Positions 36,540 through 49,100 of a stretch of DNA of 64,000 nucleotides are shown here, piece after piece. The translations under genes and the position numbers were made by a program. The notes beneath the pieces are model-generated. The model was given only the letters and a program-made list of their open reading frames with translations. It was not told where the DNA came from and ran no database searches. The DNA comes from Gordionus sp. m RMFG-2023 (taxonomy: Eukaryota; Nematomorpha; Gordioida; Chordodea; Parachordodidae). The DNA lies in NCBI RefSeq assembly GCF_954871325.1, contig NC_088779.1, positions 19,656,846-19,720,845 of the forward strand, given 5' to 3'. Each line of letters starts with the position of its first letter. Position 1 is the stretch's first letter.

Positions 36540-36860
36540 TTGGACTCTTCTCCAGGGCGTTACCCGAAGGTTCTATTTTGGAGTTTGTGCTGCTTTTAAG
36601 GCTCGTTGAATGATTGGGTCATAGTGTGTACCAGATGAATCGACTATTACAGGAACGACAATTTAAATTGTGTGGTCAGTAGATTCCAAACTAGATAAGA
36701 GTATTTGAACGCAGCGAGCAACTACAGAAGCTTCCAATCATTCTGTCTATGGGTTGTGGGAAGATGAGAATTAGCATTGATCCCTGTTTTCCACAAATTT
36801 ATGGGCTCGATTAAAGAAGAGTCTTTTTTTAGAATGATGGGCTATGGTTATTTGCTTTGT
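36540..36860 (-). mobile_element. LINE tail fragment, similar to 4250-4740
   Basis: Shares blocks with the fragment at 4.3-4.7 kb, including TTCTGTCTATGGGTTGTGGGA and TTTTCCACAA, in the same order. The minus strand includes LLAAFKYSYLVWNLL, comparable with the QRISVAIQRGN region of the LINE tail. Broken by stops. Because it lies upstream, not downstream, of the ORF2 remnant at 34.8-35.8 kb, it is probably a separate insertion. Confidence 0.5.
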
Positions 36861-38232
36861 TCAAGTAATTTTATTTTAATAACTTGCTTATTTTATAAAA
36901 TAAGAATGTAGTGTATATAAATAATTTATATGTACAACATTGTAGTTTACATAGGCATTGACAGTTTACCTTTGCATTTGTTGTAGGGATTTGCAGTTTA
37001 GTCAGAGACCCAATTATAAATTGATAAATATTTTATTTTTTATTTAAACTATATTATATTATTTTTTTATAACTGTATTTTATTTTATTATCAAATAAAC
37101 CTGTTTACTTTTAAGGGTTCCGTTTTATTTTTGGTGATCAGTTTGCCTTTGAAAGAGAAAACTGCACATGCATTGCAATAATTTATATGAAATGTTATGC
37201 GTTACTTAAATTTGTGATTATAATTTAATAAATTATCATATTAGAAACTTACTTCTTTTGACAGTGCCAAAAAAATATAAAAATAAGCATATTTTTTTAA
37301 TTTTAAAGGGTTCGAACCGAATTTATTTTTGCCCTGGACTGCCAAAAGTCTTGGCTCGGCGCTGCTCCTGGGAGTCTATAATTTTGATTCAACCATTCTT
37401 ACTATTTATTTTTATTATAAGGAATTCATCAAGATTCTTTATCATTTATTCAATTCAAGTTTTAGATTATGTTTGGAAAATAAAAACAGGAACGATTCCA
37501 ATATAACCGTTCACTATATTTTTAACATTATAATAGGAATAGAAAAATTACCTGACTTTAAACTCGTTTCTCAGTAGCTCATTTTCAATGTATCTAGATC
37601 CACAATAACTAGGCTAAAAATTAAATTGGGTGAAAAATACTTAACAGATATTATAGATAACTAGTATTGGTGATAAAATATCTGACAAAATAATTTAAAA
37701 AAATATTTTAAAATATTCTATATGTCCTATAAAAAGATAAATAACAAATTGTTTTATTTTGGCATTCAAAATAAATTAATATAACTCAAAAGATTGTTAA
37801 AGAGGATTCACCTTATAATATAAAAATAATAATAATCTTTAATAAAAAAAATTGTCTTGTTAAACCATAAATTTCTTAGAAAACAACCAATATACAAATT
37901 TCTAAGCTTTTGAAAAGAAATTATTACAATTTCCTGTACCTCTCTTTTATGAAACAAAACACACACCCCCCTCCCTCCCCCCCCAATAAATAAAGTAGCA
38001 ATATTTTTAATGTTAACCTTCCACCCTTATTTTTTCTCCCCTTTTATTATTTAATAAAATTTAAGAAAGCGTCTTTATTGCACAATTTAAAATATAACTA
38101 TGATTTTTAGCTAGAAAAATTCAAAAAATATAATTTTTTATAATATTTTATAAAAATACCTACTTTTATTATTTAATATGTTTCAAACAAATTAATACAT
38201 TTAAAATGGTACAAAAAAATATTAAAAAATTA
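36861..38232. other. AT-rich DNA with a transposon end
   Basis: A GC-richer patch at 37310-37370 (TTGCCCTGGACTGCCAAAAG, then GGCTCGGCGCTG) looks like a hAT-type element end, and C-runs at 37961-37983 are similar debris. The two overlapping frames at 37258-37577 only reflect this patch. No gene is supported. Confidence 0.45.
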
Positions 38233-38440
38233 GTGTTAAACGGCTCGATTTGAGCCGATTTTTAAAAACGGCTAAGTCAACATTATAGCCAGGAAAATAT
38301 TGCCTAATTTTCGAGATTTCGCCAATAGATGTTCAATCCTATGTGCCATTTATGAACAAAATCTTTAGGCTTGCATAATATTTTTCTGGATAAAATATTG
38401 AGTTAGCCGTTTTTAAAAATCGGCTCAAATTAAGCCGTTA
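38233..38440. repeat. GTTGTTAAACGGCTC MITE, copy 3
   Basis: Starts GTGTTAAACGGCTCG after TA and ends with GGCTCAAATTAAGCCGTTA, its inverse. The inner inverted blocks (AAAACGGCTAAGTCAA and its inverse) match the other copies. Confidence 0.65.
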
Positions 38441-39646
38441 AAAAATATGATACAAATATTTTTAAAAAGAAATGAAAAACTGCCAGATGTAATTAAAATT
38501 GTAAGAAAAAGATATGAAGTGGTCTTCTAACAAAAGAATTAAACTAATCATTTAGATAAATTAAGGGAAGAAAGAAAAAGCAAACATATTTTATAATTAC
38601 TATATAAAGTTTTCAATATCTAATTCTATGAATGAGGTTTTTTCCATATAACAATTCTTAAATTATCTGAAATATTTTTTTATCGTGATTTGATTTTGCT
38701 CATTAATCATTTTTTTCATTAAACTATTCTTTTTATAAATTAAAAAAAATTACTTTGATATAGGTCGATACAATTAGTTCGAATGTATGTATTACCCAGT
38801 TGCTTCGTACCCTCCCCATTATAGAGGATACGGGTTTAGTGAATACCTAATTTTTACTATTAAATAATAACCATCATAAAACCGTTATAAATATAAAGAG
38901 AGCTTATTTCTTTTCCTTCTATTTCTTACTTTTACAATTTAGATTCGGAATTAACATTATGAGAATAAACTTACAAGTAAATTATGATTGCAAGCTTCAT
39001 TAAAATTAAAATTTAAAAGTATATATGGATAATTTAAAATCGAAAAATATTCTTGTGGAAATGAAGACTGGGAAAAATCTTATACTATTTTTTTCAAATT
39101 TTAAAATAAACTTAAGTTTTATTTAGATTATTTTATATTTTTTAAAAAAATTCGTATCGGTGTCACAATAAAAGTTGTGTAGGTGCATCTCTGATATATA
39201 GTAATAAAGTTCGAAAATAACGCGATATTGCTCTTCAAAGAGTTTTTGTCTAATTTTAAATCTCTCTCAGCCACGAAGGTTATTTTCCGTTTATTATAAA
39301 TGTGGCATTAAGCTTTAAATAAAAATTATATATAAAAAAAATAAGTCTATTTTATAATAATATAAAACGCCCTCTGGTGATAAAATATTTAAATATGTTA
39401 ACATTTTATCTAAATTTTAAAAAAAAATTGGCCTTTTAAGTAAATATTTTTGAGATTAAATTTAACAGTGTATTCAAATGCTTTAAAAACTTCTGCTTTT
39501 ACAAAATAAAACTTTTTTTAATTTAAAAAATAAATGTACGGTTATTTAAACTAGCTTTAAATTAGGAATAGTAAAATTTCTATAACTTGGTTTTTAAAAA
39601 AATAAATAAAGCAAAGGTTCAACCAAAAAAGGAATATTACCAGGGT
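38441..39646. other. AT-rich DNA, nothing recognised
   Basis: No exon, RNA or repeat family that I can support. Confidence 0.5.
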
Positions 39647-41392
39647 TAGAGAACTGCACGGGCTGTCCGTAGCCCGACCCGACCCGACCCGACTCGGCCC
39701 GGCCCGACCCTCGGGCTCGGGTCGGGTTCGGACATCAAAAAAAAAATTCTCGGGTTCGGGCTCGGGTCGGGTTGTAAAAGCTGTCCGACCCGAAAACCCG
39801 ACCCGACCTGAAAATATATATAATAATATTAATATCTTAAATAGTTAATATAATTTATAATATTAATTATAATTTATAATATTAATTATAATTTATAATA
39901 TTAATTATAATTTATAATATTAATTATAAAATCATACTATTTAATATTTATCACATTTTAGGATTAAAATGTCAATCATATTAACATGTCATGTCATTAT
40001 TAATTATTATTTTATAAACCTAACAACCGGATACCAAACTATTTTATTACTAAATTGTGTTTCTCGTAAATTACAAGATAAGACATATTTTATGTAAGTT
40101 TTATTTATTATTTAACTAGCCTATACATTGTCTTTTTTAACATTTGTTTTAACCCTTCACTACAAAGGTAGAAAAAACTCCCTTAACTACAAAGGTGGGG
40201 TCTATTTTACCCCAAATTTTGATTAGATATATCTCAAAACATATTAAAAATTGAGATCTAAAATTTTGAGTTTATATTTAAAAAATATTGGAGATAATAA
40301 CAAAATCTTAGATTAATATTTACTTCCAAAAAAAAGTTAGACAAATTTTCCTAAAATTACTGAAATAAAATTTTCTTTTTCAGTACTTCCTTTAATTATT
40401 TTATTATCACTAAATAAAATTCAAAAAATTAAAATTTTATTAAATCAATGTTGAATAATGATAATTACATAAATTTTATAAAAAAATATCATATATCAAA
40501 AAAAATATTAACCATCAAATATGTAAAATTATTAAAAAATAATAATGTAAATATATATCTTAATATTATTATTGAATATTTTTTTCTTAAGAATACAGCT
40601 GGTAGATACGTTTTTGGACTTCTCTCTATGGGAGGCTGACAATGCGTATTCTGATGCTAGCGCCGAAGTTGACGAGCTAAAAAAATATCTAGATCCGAAA
40701 TTATGTGTTGATGACGATAATATTTTAAAATGGTGGAAAACAAACCATTATGAGTTTCCAAATTTAAGTATTTTAGCTCTTAAATTCCTGGCTATCCCTG
40801 CTTCGTCGGCTAGCAGTGAAAGGGCGTTTTCAGCTGCTGGTAGGGCCTTTGAGGAGAGAAGGACTCGTTTAAAGCCAGATAAACTGGACGCCTCTTTATT
40901 TATATATCATAATTATTCACTTTGTGATATTTTGATAATGATATTGATGAGGTCAATATATAATATAATATGTTCATTATATTTTTTATATATTTATTAA
41001 CTTTTACATCATATCTATATTCGCATAAATGATGCTTATTATATAATCGTTATAATTTTTAAATTCGCTTGTATATTAATCGTTTTATAATATTTTTTAC
41101 AAATTTTAAAAATGCAACTTAATATATATCTTGAATAGATTATGGCCGTCAAATAAACTTTTATTTAAGGTGGCTGAACTGAATAAATACACATAATTTT
41201 TTTTTTGGTTATTATAATATTAAAACTTAAATTGCAAAATTTTATTCGGGTCGGGCTCGGGTCGGGTCGGGTTGGATTAAAAAATGTGTGCTCGGGCTCG
41301 GGTCGGGCTCGGACAAAAAAAAATTTTAAATTCGGGCTCGGGTCGGGCTCGGGTTGCGAAAAAATTACTTTGCAGTTCTCTAACCAGGGTTA
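39647..41392 (+). mobile_element. hAT transposon with GTCGGG subterminal repeats
   Basis: The terminal inverted repeat is TAGAGAACTGCA, and ACCAGGGT flanks both sides as an exact 8-bp target duplication. Inside each end lie many copies of GTCGGG/GGCTCGG motifs, absent from the A/T interior, as expected of transposase-binding repeats. The plus strand at 40600-40930 encodes the hAT dimerisation region: DVDDNIL-like acidic stretch, then FPNLSILALKFLAIPASSAS, SERAFSAAGRAFEERR. A 19-bp A/T tandem repeat (39851-39930) sits near the left end. The catalytic core is missing, so it is non-autonomous. Confidence 0.9.
40572..41000 (+). pseudogene. hAT transposase C-terminal fragment
   Basis: A 142-codon open frame inside the hAT element. 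It contains LSILALKFLAIPASSAS followed by ERAFSAAGRAFEERRTRLKP and DKLDASLFIYHNYS, the helical dimerisation domain shared by hAT transposases. The N-terminal zinc finger and the RNase H-like catalytic core are absent, so it can hardly move DNA. A possible exon-like start at an AG near 40600 may be the remnant of an internal deletion junction. Confidence 0.8.
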
Positions 41393-41439
41393 CCAGATTC
41401 TTTCAAACAAAAAATGGAATTAATAAACCATAATTCCAA

Positions 41440-41760
41440 TAATTATTTATTAAATTTTTACATAAGAAATATGCGCATAAAATAAATCATCAAGGTTCTG
41501 ATAAAGCATAGATTCAATATCCTTCGATTTATTCAAGTCTCTTGAAATATCTTTAGAAATTTACTTAAAATTTTCTTTATTAAAATAACACTGTATAATT
41601 GGGAATATTTTGGTATTTCCATTATTTGAGGCATCCGTTAATAAAGAAAATGGATAATATTCCTTCGAATCCTTATGTTTCTCTTGCAAGACTTATGTGA
41701 TATTCAAAACGATTTAGTATTTTGTTCTTCTACATTATATGTTTTTTACTATTTTTGAAT
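41440..41760 (-). mobile_element. hAT-like transposase fragment
   Basis: The minus strand reads FSLLTDASNNGNTKIFPIIQ near 41620 and then DISRDLNKSKDIES, with stops between. FSxxTDASNxxNxKxFP is a signature of transposases related to ZBED5/EPM2AIP1-type hAT proteins. No ends were found. Confidence 0.55.
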
Positions 41761-42599
41761 ATGGAAAGAATAGACAAGTTTGCAAAAAAACTAAACGATT
41801 TTATCGTGTGATTTACAAAATTCCTAAATTAAATATATATTTTTGCCTTTTTTAATGTTTTTCACATCATGGACTATCAGTTCTAGGCATTCGATATTGC
41901 GTAGTTATTTTATGTATCTTTTTTTAGATCTTCTTAATTTTTATATAATTTGATTAATGGAATAAAAATAGAAACATAGATAAGTATTAAATTAGGAGGA
42001 AATTTTATTTAACTAATCAAAAATTATTTTTAAATAATATTAAAAATTGTAGAATTGCTTTAAATTTATAATAGCATTAAATATAGATTGGAATTTAAAA
42101 ATCTTATCAAACTCTTATTTAACATTCACATAAAAATCATTTTCATTCTCAGAATAAGTGGATTTACTATATTTCTTTTTAAAATTATATAATAAATATT
42201 TTGTTTTTTCTTTTCTAAAAATGAAAAGGAACAAGATGTTTATTTTAATGTGTAATCGAACTAAAATAAAAAAAAATGGTAGTGTAAATGTCTGATTAAC
42301 TAATTTTAAGTATTTTGTTAAATTTCTCCAAATTTATTTTATAAAAATAAGGAGAAAGCGCATAATAGACGGCGTATCTCGGCGAGAACAAGGGTAAAAA
42401 ATAGTAAAGTCTGGCACCAAAATAATATTTTTTTGTTGTTTACATTCCATAAACCATTTCTTAAAGAATAAAACATTTAAAATGAACCTCCTAATTTCAG
42501 CTCTGAAGTTCTAGCTCTGCCAAAATATCGATATATCCATTTATCATGATTATCAACAGATCTCTAAAGATATTTGAGTTAACTATTTTTCTTCTTAAT

Positions 42600-42880
42600 A
42601 CTTTTTACCGTTAGGTTAAACGGTAATGAGCGTAACCTTTTGAATCTGAAAGACTTCAAATAATATCCTCAACGACTTTCTATGTCTTTTCGGGCATTTT
42701 CTAGGTTTAGCATCATCTGTCCTTTTGCGAAGCTTAACCTAATAATCAGCTTTTCGCTCGACATGACCAAAACATCTGTCTGTCACTCCTTAAAACCTAG
42801 CTGATATCGTTATCCAGCATATTCGCTTTTAGTTTAGAAAGCTTGTGGGTGAGTTATAATATATATGTAAAGCATCGTCG
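42600..42880 (-). mobile_element. LINE 3' fragment with FGHVERK motif
   Basis: The minus strand reads DRCFGHVERKADY, then RKRTDDAKPRKCPKRHRKSL in one frame with one stop. This resembles the RxFGHVxRM...RGRPxKRW tail seen in many LINE ORF2 proteins. It differs from the RPDG-type LINE at 34.8 kb. Only this tail is left. Confidence 0.6.
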
Positions 42881-45239
42881 GCTGACTAATATTATCGATT
42901 TATTCCAACTTTATAAGTGAGCATTCTTCGTAATTGTGACCTTGGCTATGTTTTATTTTAATAATATCCCAAAATTTTAAAATTATATAATTTAATATTC
43001 ACTATTCATTATTCAGTTTAATGAATTCCTCATGAATTTATTTTATTGAATGCGAGATTAATGGTAAAGCAAACTCGGACATGAGCCACCAAAAATATTT
43101 TGGTTATATATCAAGGAGGACAAACAATCACTCAAAAAGATAGATAGAAGCAACGGAAAAATTTAAAGTTGAAAATCTATTTAATTAAATATATAGTAAA
43201 CGTAAATTTTTTAATTTGCTAATTTTATATTCAATAAGTTGTCCCGGAAAATCTAGCACCATTTTTGTTTAATTCTATATCGATTAATGACCGAGAATGA
43301 CTATAGATAACTGTTAATAAGAGTCATGGACAGTTGGAATACTCTAAAATCATGAAACATCAAGAAGTTAGACATTAAATACGGAAAAACTAAATCAAGT
43401 AATTATTGCTATATTAAATATTTATTTTATCTAACCATTTTCTTAAATCTTCTTCCTTTACCAAAAATTCCCCTTAATCTAAACTAACTTGAAAAAAAAA
43501 ATTAATATAAATTTTCATTTCTAAAAATCGTGTTTTTAAAATTTATTTACTAATTCTTTTACATTTCAAAGAGGCTGGCATACCAATATCATTCACCCCA
43601 TCTATATGATGGATCCCTTTTAATATAAAATCATAACTACATACCCGTTCAGATCAAATATTTCCTCGTGTAGGGAATGTATAAATTTAAAAAATATTTT
43701 ATTGGAAAAATGGAATTGTCCACAATAAAAATGAATATTCACCAATTTAAATTTATCATTTTTATCGGGAAAGAAATATCATAAGATTTCCGTCAATTGG
43801 TATCTGCTCCGAAGATCTTTATAGAAATCCATCGTTCAAATTTCCTATTAAGTCTAACTTGGGACAAAAAAATCAAACTTTATAACAAAAGTTATAGGAA
43901 TCGTTATACTTTTAATTCAACATAAAGCAAGTTTTTAATATGATAAACATAAAACATTCATAAGTTGCATGTTTCTAATGACATATTTTCAACTCATAAT
44001 TTAATTTCTCTAAATTAGGATTATCCTATATTAATTTAAAATATTAAAGGTAAGCATCATATAAACAAACATTTATCTTAATTTTTTTTATTTAATAAAA
44101 TAAAATTTATACAAAAATTTTTTTTATAAAAATAATATTAAAAATTGATATTTCTAAATGTGTACAAATAATTTTTTGGTTAAATTATTAAATATATAGT
44201 ACATAATATAAAATACGAATGAATATTATAGTACAAAAACTATTTGAGCATATAAATACAATGATTATTAGAATGTAGTTTTAAAAAAAATACTAGTTAA
44301 TTGGTAATTTTTTAAAAATTAAAAATTTCACATGTGTAGAAAGTGGACATAAGCAGGCAAAGTTATAAGCGTTTTTAAATAAAAAAAAAATGCTATGATT
44401 TTAATATGATGATCTATGAAGCAGATTTTTTGTATACGTTAATAAATATATATATTTTTTGTTAAAAACACGAAAAAATTTAAAATAAGTTTTAAAAAGA
44501 GTATAATTTATGGAATGGCGAAAGATTATTTCTAAGATTTTTTTTTCCTTGTGAAGTTGTGTATATACAAAATAAAATGCTATATTTATATCCAATACTT
44601 TAATGAATCTTCATGTCCATTTTCTTTGATTTAAGCTTCATTCTTTATCCAAAAAATATATTTTTTTAAAAAATTTATGATAATGGAGGTAAAATATTTA
44701 GAGTCGAGAAGTGTATATAACAACTACTATAAGAAATTTAAACTTGAGATAATGGTGTCGAAATCATGGGTGCATTTTCAGAAAATTCGGATAAAGCAGG
44801 CATATAATTTTCAAATGGTTTTTCCTCGTTCAAAGGTTGCAAGTGATTATTACTAATTTAAGTGAAGTGACAAAATAAATATAATATTTATTATTATAAA
44901 TATCGTGATGTTTAATGTGAATTTAATATAGTGAAATTGAAATGTGTGTTTTTAAACCCCGGTTTTGTGTGAGTAAATAAATAATATTAAAAATCACGCA
45001 TTTAATATTTCATAGTATCTATTACATAATAAAATTATAGTTTTCCTGCCATGGAATAAATACGCAAAGGATTAAATACATTATTATATAATATATAATA
45101 TATGTTATATTTTTTATTAATTAAAATAACATTTTTATTTTTTTTATAAATACATAGTATATTCTCAAAATATTATTACACAAATTTTTTGTATCAATTT
45201 GTAATATACTAAATATTTGTTTAGAATAAGATAAAATTA
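42881..45239. other. AT-rich intergenic DNA
   Basis: No feature supported. The stretch 43560-43870 is less A/T-biased and its minus strand has a short open frame (MDFYKDLRSRYQLTEIL), unrecognised and without a partner exon. Confidence 0.45.
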
Positions 45240-45458
45240 GTGTTGTTAAACGGCTCGTTTTGAGCCGATTTTTAAAAACGGCTAACTCAGTGTTTTATCC
45301 AGAAAAATATTATACAAGCCTGAAAATTTTGCTCTTAGAAGAAGCAAAGGTCTAGACATATAGTATCGAAATTTCGAGGCTTAGTCAATATTTTTTTGGC
45401 GAAAATATTGAGTTAGCCGTTTTTAAAAATCGGCTCAAAACGAGCCGTTTAACAACAT
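45240..45458. repeat. GTTGTTAAACGGCTC MITE, copy 4 (best preserved)
   Basis: The ends GTGTTGTTAAACGGCTCG and CGAGCCGTTTAACAACAT are nearly perfect inverted repeats, and the next block GATTTTTAAAAACGGCTAAC is also inverted on the right. TA flanks both ends, suggesting a Tc1/mariner-type transposase. It lies 340 bp past the stop codon of the adhesion gene. Confidence 0.8.
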
Positions 45459-45539
45459 TAGCTAATATAATTGCTTATTAAATGATAATACTCGCAGAAA
45501 AATATGATAAAATACGAAATAATAAATTTTTCGTATAAA

Positions 45540-45659
45540 CCAGGTCGAATATAATTTTAAAAAAATTCCAAAATTTTTGAAAAAAAATCCGGGCGAGGCC
45601 GAAAATTTTTTAATCTGGGCTGGGCCGGGCCGTACAAATGGTACATCTGCAGGTCTCTG
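45540..45659. mobile_element. Lone end of a CAGAGACCTGCAG element
   Basis: Ends CTGCAGGTCTCTG and carries GGGCTGGGCCGGGCCG motifs separated by A/T tracts, like the elements at 20389-20740 and 26691-30648. The matching left end was not found. Confidence 0.5.
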
Positions 45660-45796
45660 ATATTTATAATGTTATGGATATTAAATTTAAGGCAAATTTT
45701 TTCGCTATACCTATAGATTGAAAAATTTGAAATTCTCTATTCTTAAAATTAAACTCTCATTACATATTAAAAGTTGAGAGAGAGGGGGATTATATT

Positions 45797-46119
45797 TTAA
45801 GGATAATAAGGTATATTGTGAAACCCGTGATTATTTAAGGCGTGTCTATTGGTAGAGGATATGGTTGATGAGTCATTTTTGTCGATATCCTTGGGCGATT
45901 TCAGATCAATTCCCCCGTTCTCTCGCACGTAATTTTTGCCCCTAAATTTGATAGAAAGGAACATGATGAGCCCGCACTTGTTGTTGCAGTAACAATATAA
46001 ATCCACGAGTAAGAGGGCCAGTAGGCAAATCAAAATAATCAGTGCCATCCAAGCTATTTTAGTCAGTCCCCTGTGACTGGGATTGTAATCACCCGGGCCT
46101 AAGGGTGCAGATATTTGAT
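45797..46119 (-). CDS. Adhesion receptor last exon: membrane segment and tail
   Basis: Encodes a short stalk (APLGPGDYNPSHRGLTK), a hydrophobic membrane segment (MALIILICLLALLLVDLYC), CNNKCGLIMFLSIKFRGK, and an acidic/serine-rich tail ending FHNIPYYP before TAA. The motif around NKCGLIM is conserved in NCAM-type receptors just inside the membrane. Confidence 0.93.
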
Positions 46120-49100
46120 CTGTAAGGGTATTTGAAAATTTAAAGTTTAGAAGGTGGAATTTGGGGGGATTCGGAATTTTTTAATAATCATTTTCTCGGG
46201 GCGATTTTTAAATTTGATAAATCTGATTTGATGGGAAATGCATTCCAACGTGTGTGTACCCACCTAATGAATTTGTGATTATTACCGCCATTAAAGTGTA
46301 AGAAAGTTTAAAAGTTAAAATGCGGAAATTCTTAGGAGGTACCTTACGCATGTTGGAATACATTTCTGGTCAAATAAATCGCCCTGAATAAAATATTTAA
46401 AATTAAAAGTTTCCGAATTCCATATCCCAATAAGACACAAATACAAATTAAATCAATAATATTTTTTTGTAGTTTATTGCCAAGATAGAAATAAAATTCA
46501 TTTATAAAGCATAAATAAACAAAATAACTATTATATTTAACAAACCTGACATGATTCTGATGACAATACTATCTGGCAGGCTTAGGCCTATTAAATTTCT
46601 TGCTCTAATTTCTATTTTGTAAATCGAATCTGGCAGCAAATATTTGATACGAAAATGGTTTATGGGTGCTTTTATCCATTCAATTTGGTAAACTTTTGAC
46701 TTATGAGGCTTGAATTTAGTGGAGTTTTTAGATGATGTACCCTAAAAATATAGAATAAGAAGTAAACCTATTTTATATTTATTAGTATATTTAAAAAATA
46801 TATAATAATTGTTCAAAGAAAACTTCAAATTGTCATTAATTTCCACATTAAGTGAGTGAAATGAATACCTGGATCCATTTAATTTCATAGTCTAAGACCG
46901 GTTTACCACCATCTAAGGGTTCTTTCCATATCAAATCGTAACCCAGTTCTTCCTTACTTGTCTTAGGGGGAGAAACAATTGTTGGAGAAAAAGGAACCCT
47001 TTCTTTTGAGGTTTTTACGTGAAAATCTTTTGATTCCTTGCCGTTTCCTACTTCGTTTCCGAAGTATAGCGTGAAAATATAATCGGTATCAGCCCGTAAG
47101 TTGTCTATGATGTAGGGACCACCTTTATCGTATTTATTAATAATGATAATTCTTGGTAAGATACGATATATTGTATATTATTGATAATAAATATCTTGGA
47201 AGCCTACTAAATATGCACGATTGGAAAAGATTTTATCGCATTATCTAACTGACATAAAGGATTTTTTTTAGATAAGCAAGGATTGGAATATTTTTAATAA
47301 AAATAATCACAAATTATATTTTCATAATTTTTATCGAACGCGTTTTATTTTTCGAAATTTGATTGAAGTCAGAGTTTGTTATAAATTCTACGTCCAAAGT
47401 TGGTTTACTTTTAGTAATGAATAATGTGTTAAGATGCAGCTGTCCTAAGTTTTATGATAGACAGTTATATCCTATTACATTATTGCTTAAGAAAAGTAAA
47501 TTAGCTTTGAATGTAGCTTCAATCTTTAAAACCCCTAGAACTAAAAGATATATTTTTTAAAAAAACGCCTAAAAACAGTTTACAAAAATAAAACTGACCA
47601 ATCATAAATTTTTTGATCTGATCGTTTTTCGTAATATCATTAGGTGCCTGATTGAAAGTTTTAAATTTGACGTATATATCCGTGACATTGAGGATTGGAT
47701 TTAAATCGTCGTGAAATAATTCATTTTCGGATACTTGGAAATTGACGGTAGTTGGGGTTACGTGTGTAAAGCGAACAGTGGAAGGTGGAGATGGTGGTAC
47801 TTGATGTGTAATATTTTGAAATTATTAATATATATATATAACAGAGCCTTGTTTCGATCTCTCATTTATATATTCAATGGCGTCATTTATTTTTGTAGTT
47901 TAGTAGTTACTAAGCCTGCTAAAAAGACAACGTCACTGAATTTTGTATTTTTTCCTATTTTAACAAAAAATGTAATATTTAATAATGAAGAAAAATATTT
48001 TACCAGCTTCTTTGATAATAAATTCATGTCGATCCGTGCCGTAAATATTGGAAGCTTCGCACCTCCATCCATCCCCATAAATACGGGGATTATGTTCTAC
48101 CTATTGGATGTAGATATTTTTACATGATAAACAAATCATACATGACTAGATAAAAATAAATTAAGAGGGCCATCTATTTTATATTTTTGACTAATTAAAG
48201 ATTTACAAAATAGAATTTTTTGCAAAGGAACCTACCAAAAAGTTAGATATTCCATCTATAGGATCATAATAAATTTTCGAGGAATAGGTAGTTAGATCTC
48301 TGTCTCTAAAATACCACCTAAAGATGGACATTGGGTTTGAATCAGCTTTACAGGTAAGATTTATGGAATGACCTGCCCATAAAAAATATACGCTCCTGCT
48401 AATTAATTTGTCGATTATCGGAGCGTCTTGTATAATATTTTAGAAATAAAAAAAATTTAATAGAAAGTTTAAATTCATTATATGTATAAAATTATTCTAA
48501 ATGTAGACTTAGTGTTGTTGGAGGGCTTGACAGCCATTTTTTCAAAATAATCGGGTTGTTTAAATCGCGATTTAAAACAGTTTCATTTAAATCTGCAATC
48601 CCTAATTTGGGGTAAATATTTCACCAGTCGCTAATTTTTTTTCACCTGCTTTCTCAAGGATTAAATTAGAAGTTAAGAGAACCTCCTAATCCAAATCAAA
48701 AAAAAATTTTAAATCTCCTTGGCCTCAAATGACCATTCAATTTTGTTGAAATGTTATTTCATGGTATAATTATAATTAACCAACGACGACATATCAATTA
48801 GATAAAAAAAAACTTCCTTATACAGCCAAATTATAAGAAAATATTATATTTACATTGAACAGTCACTAAGTTGTTTTGCCTACTATTTCCCGCGTTGTTT
48901 TCAGCTACACATGAATAGGTACCGGCATCTGACCTGGATACATTTTTTATGATTAAAATCGCATTGACTATTTGAGAAGAGAGAAGGAATGATTCGAATG
49001 ATACCCTGGAATTGTTCTTAAAAAAATATATTTTACTGTTAAAAAAGATTTGTAAAAATAAATTTTAATAAAAAAATTATTCTCTTTTTTTAATAAAAAT

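Noticed and set aside
43560-43870. Minus-strand frame MDFYKDLRSRYQLTEIL as an exon
   Set aside because: Unrecognised, short, and no partner exon or flanking splice signals strong enough.
47735-48127. 130-codon plus-strand frame
   Set aside because: Antisense to two confirmed exons and an intron of the adhesion gene.
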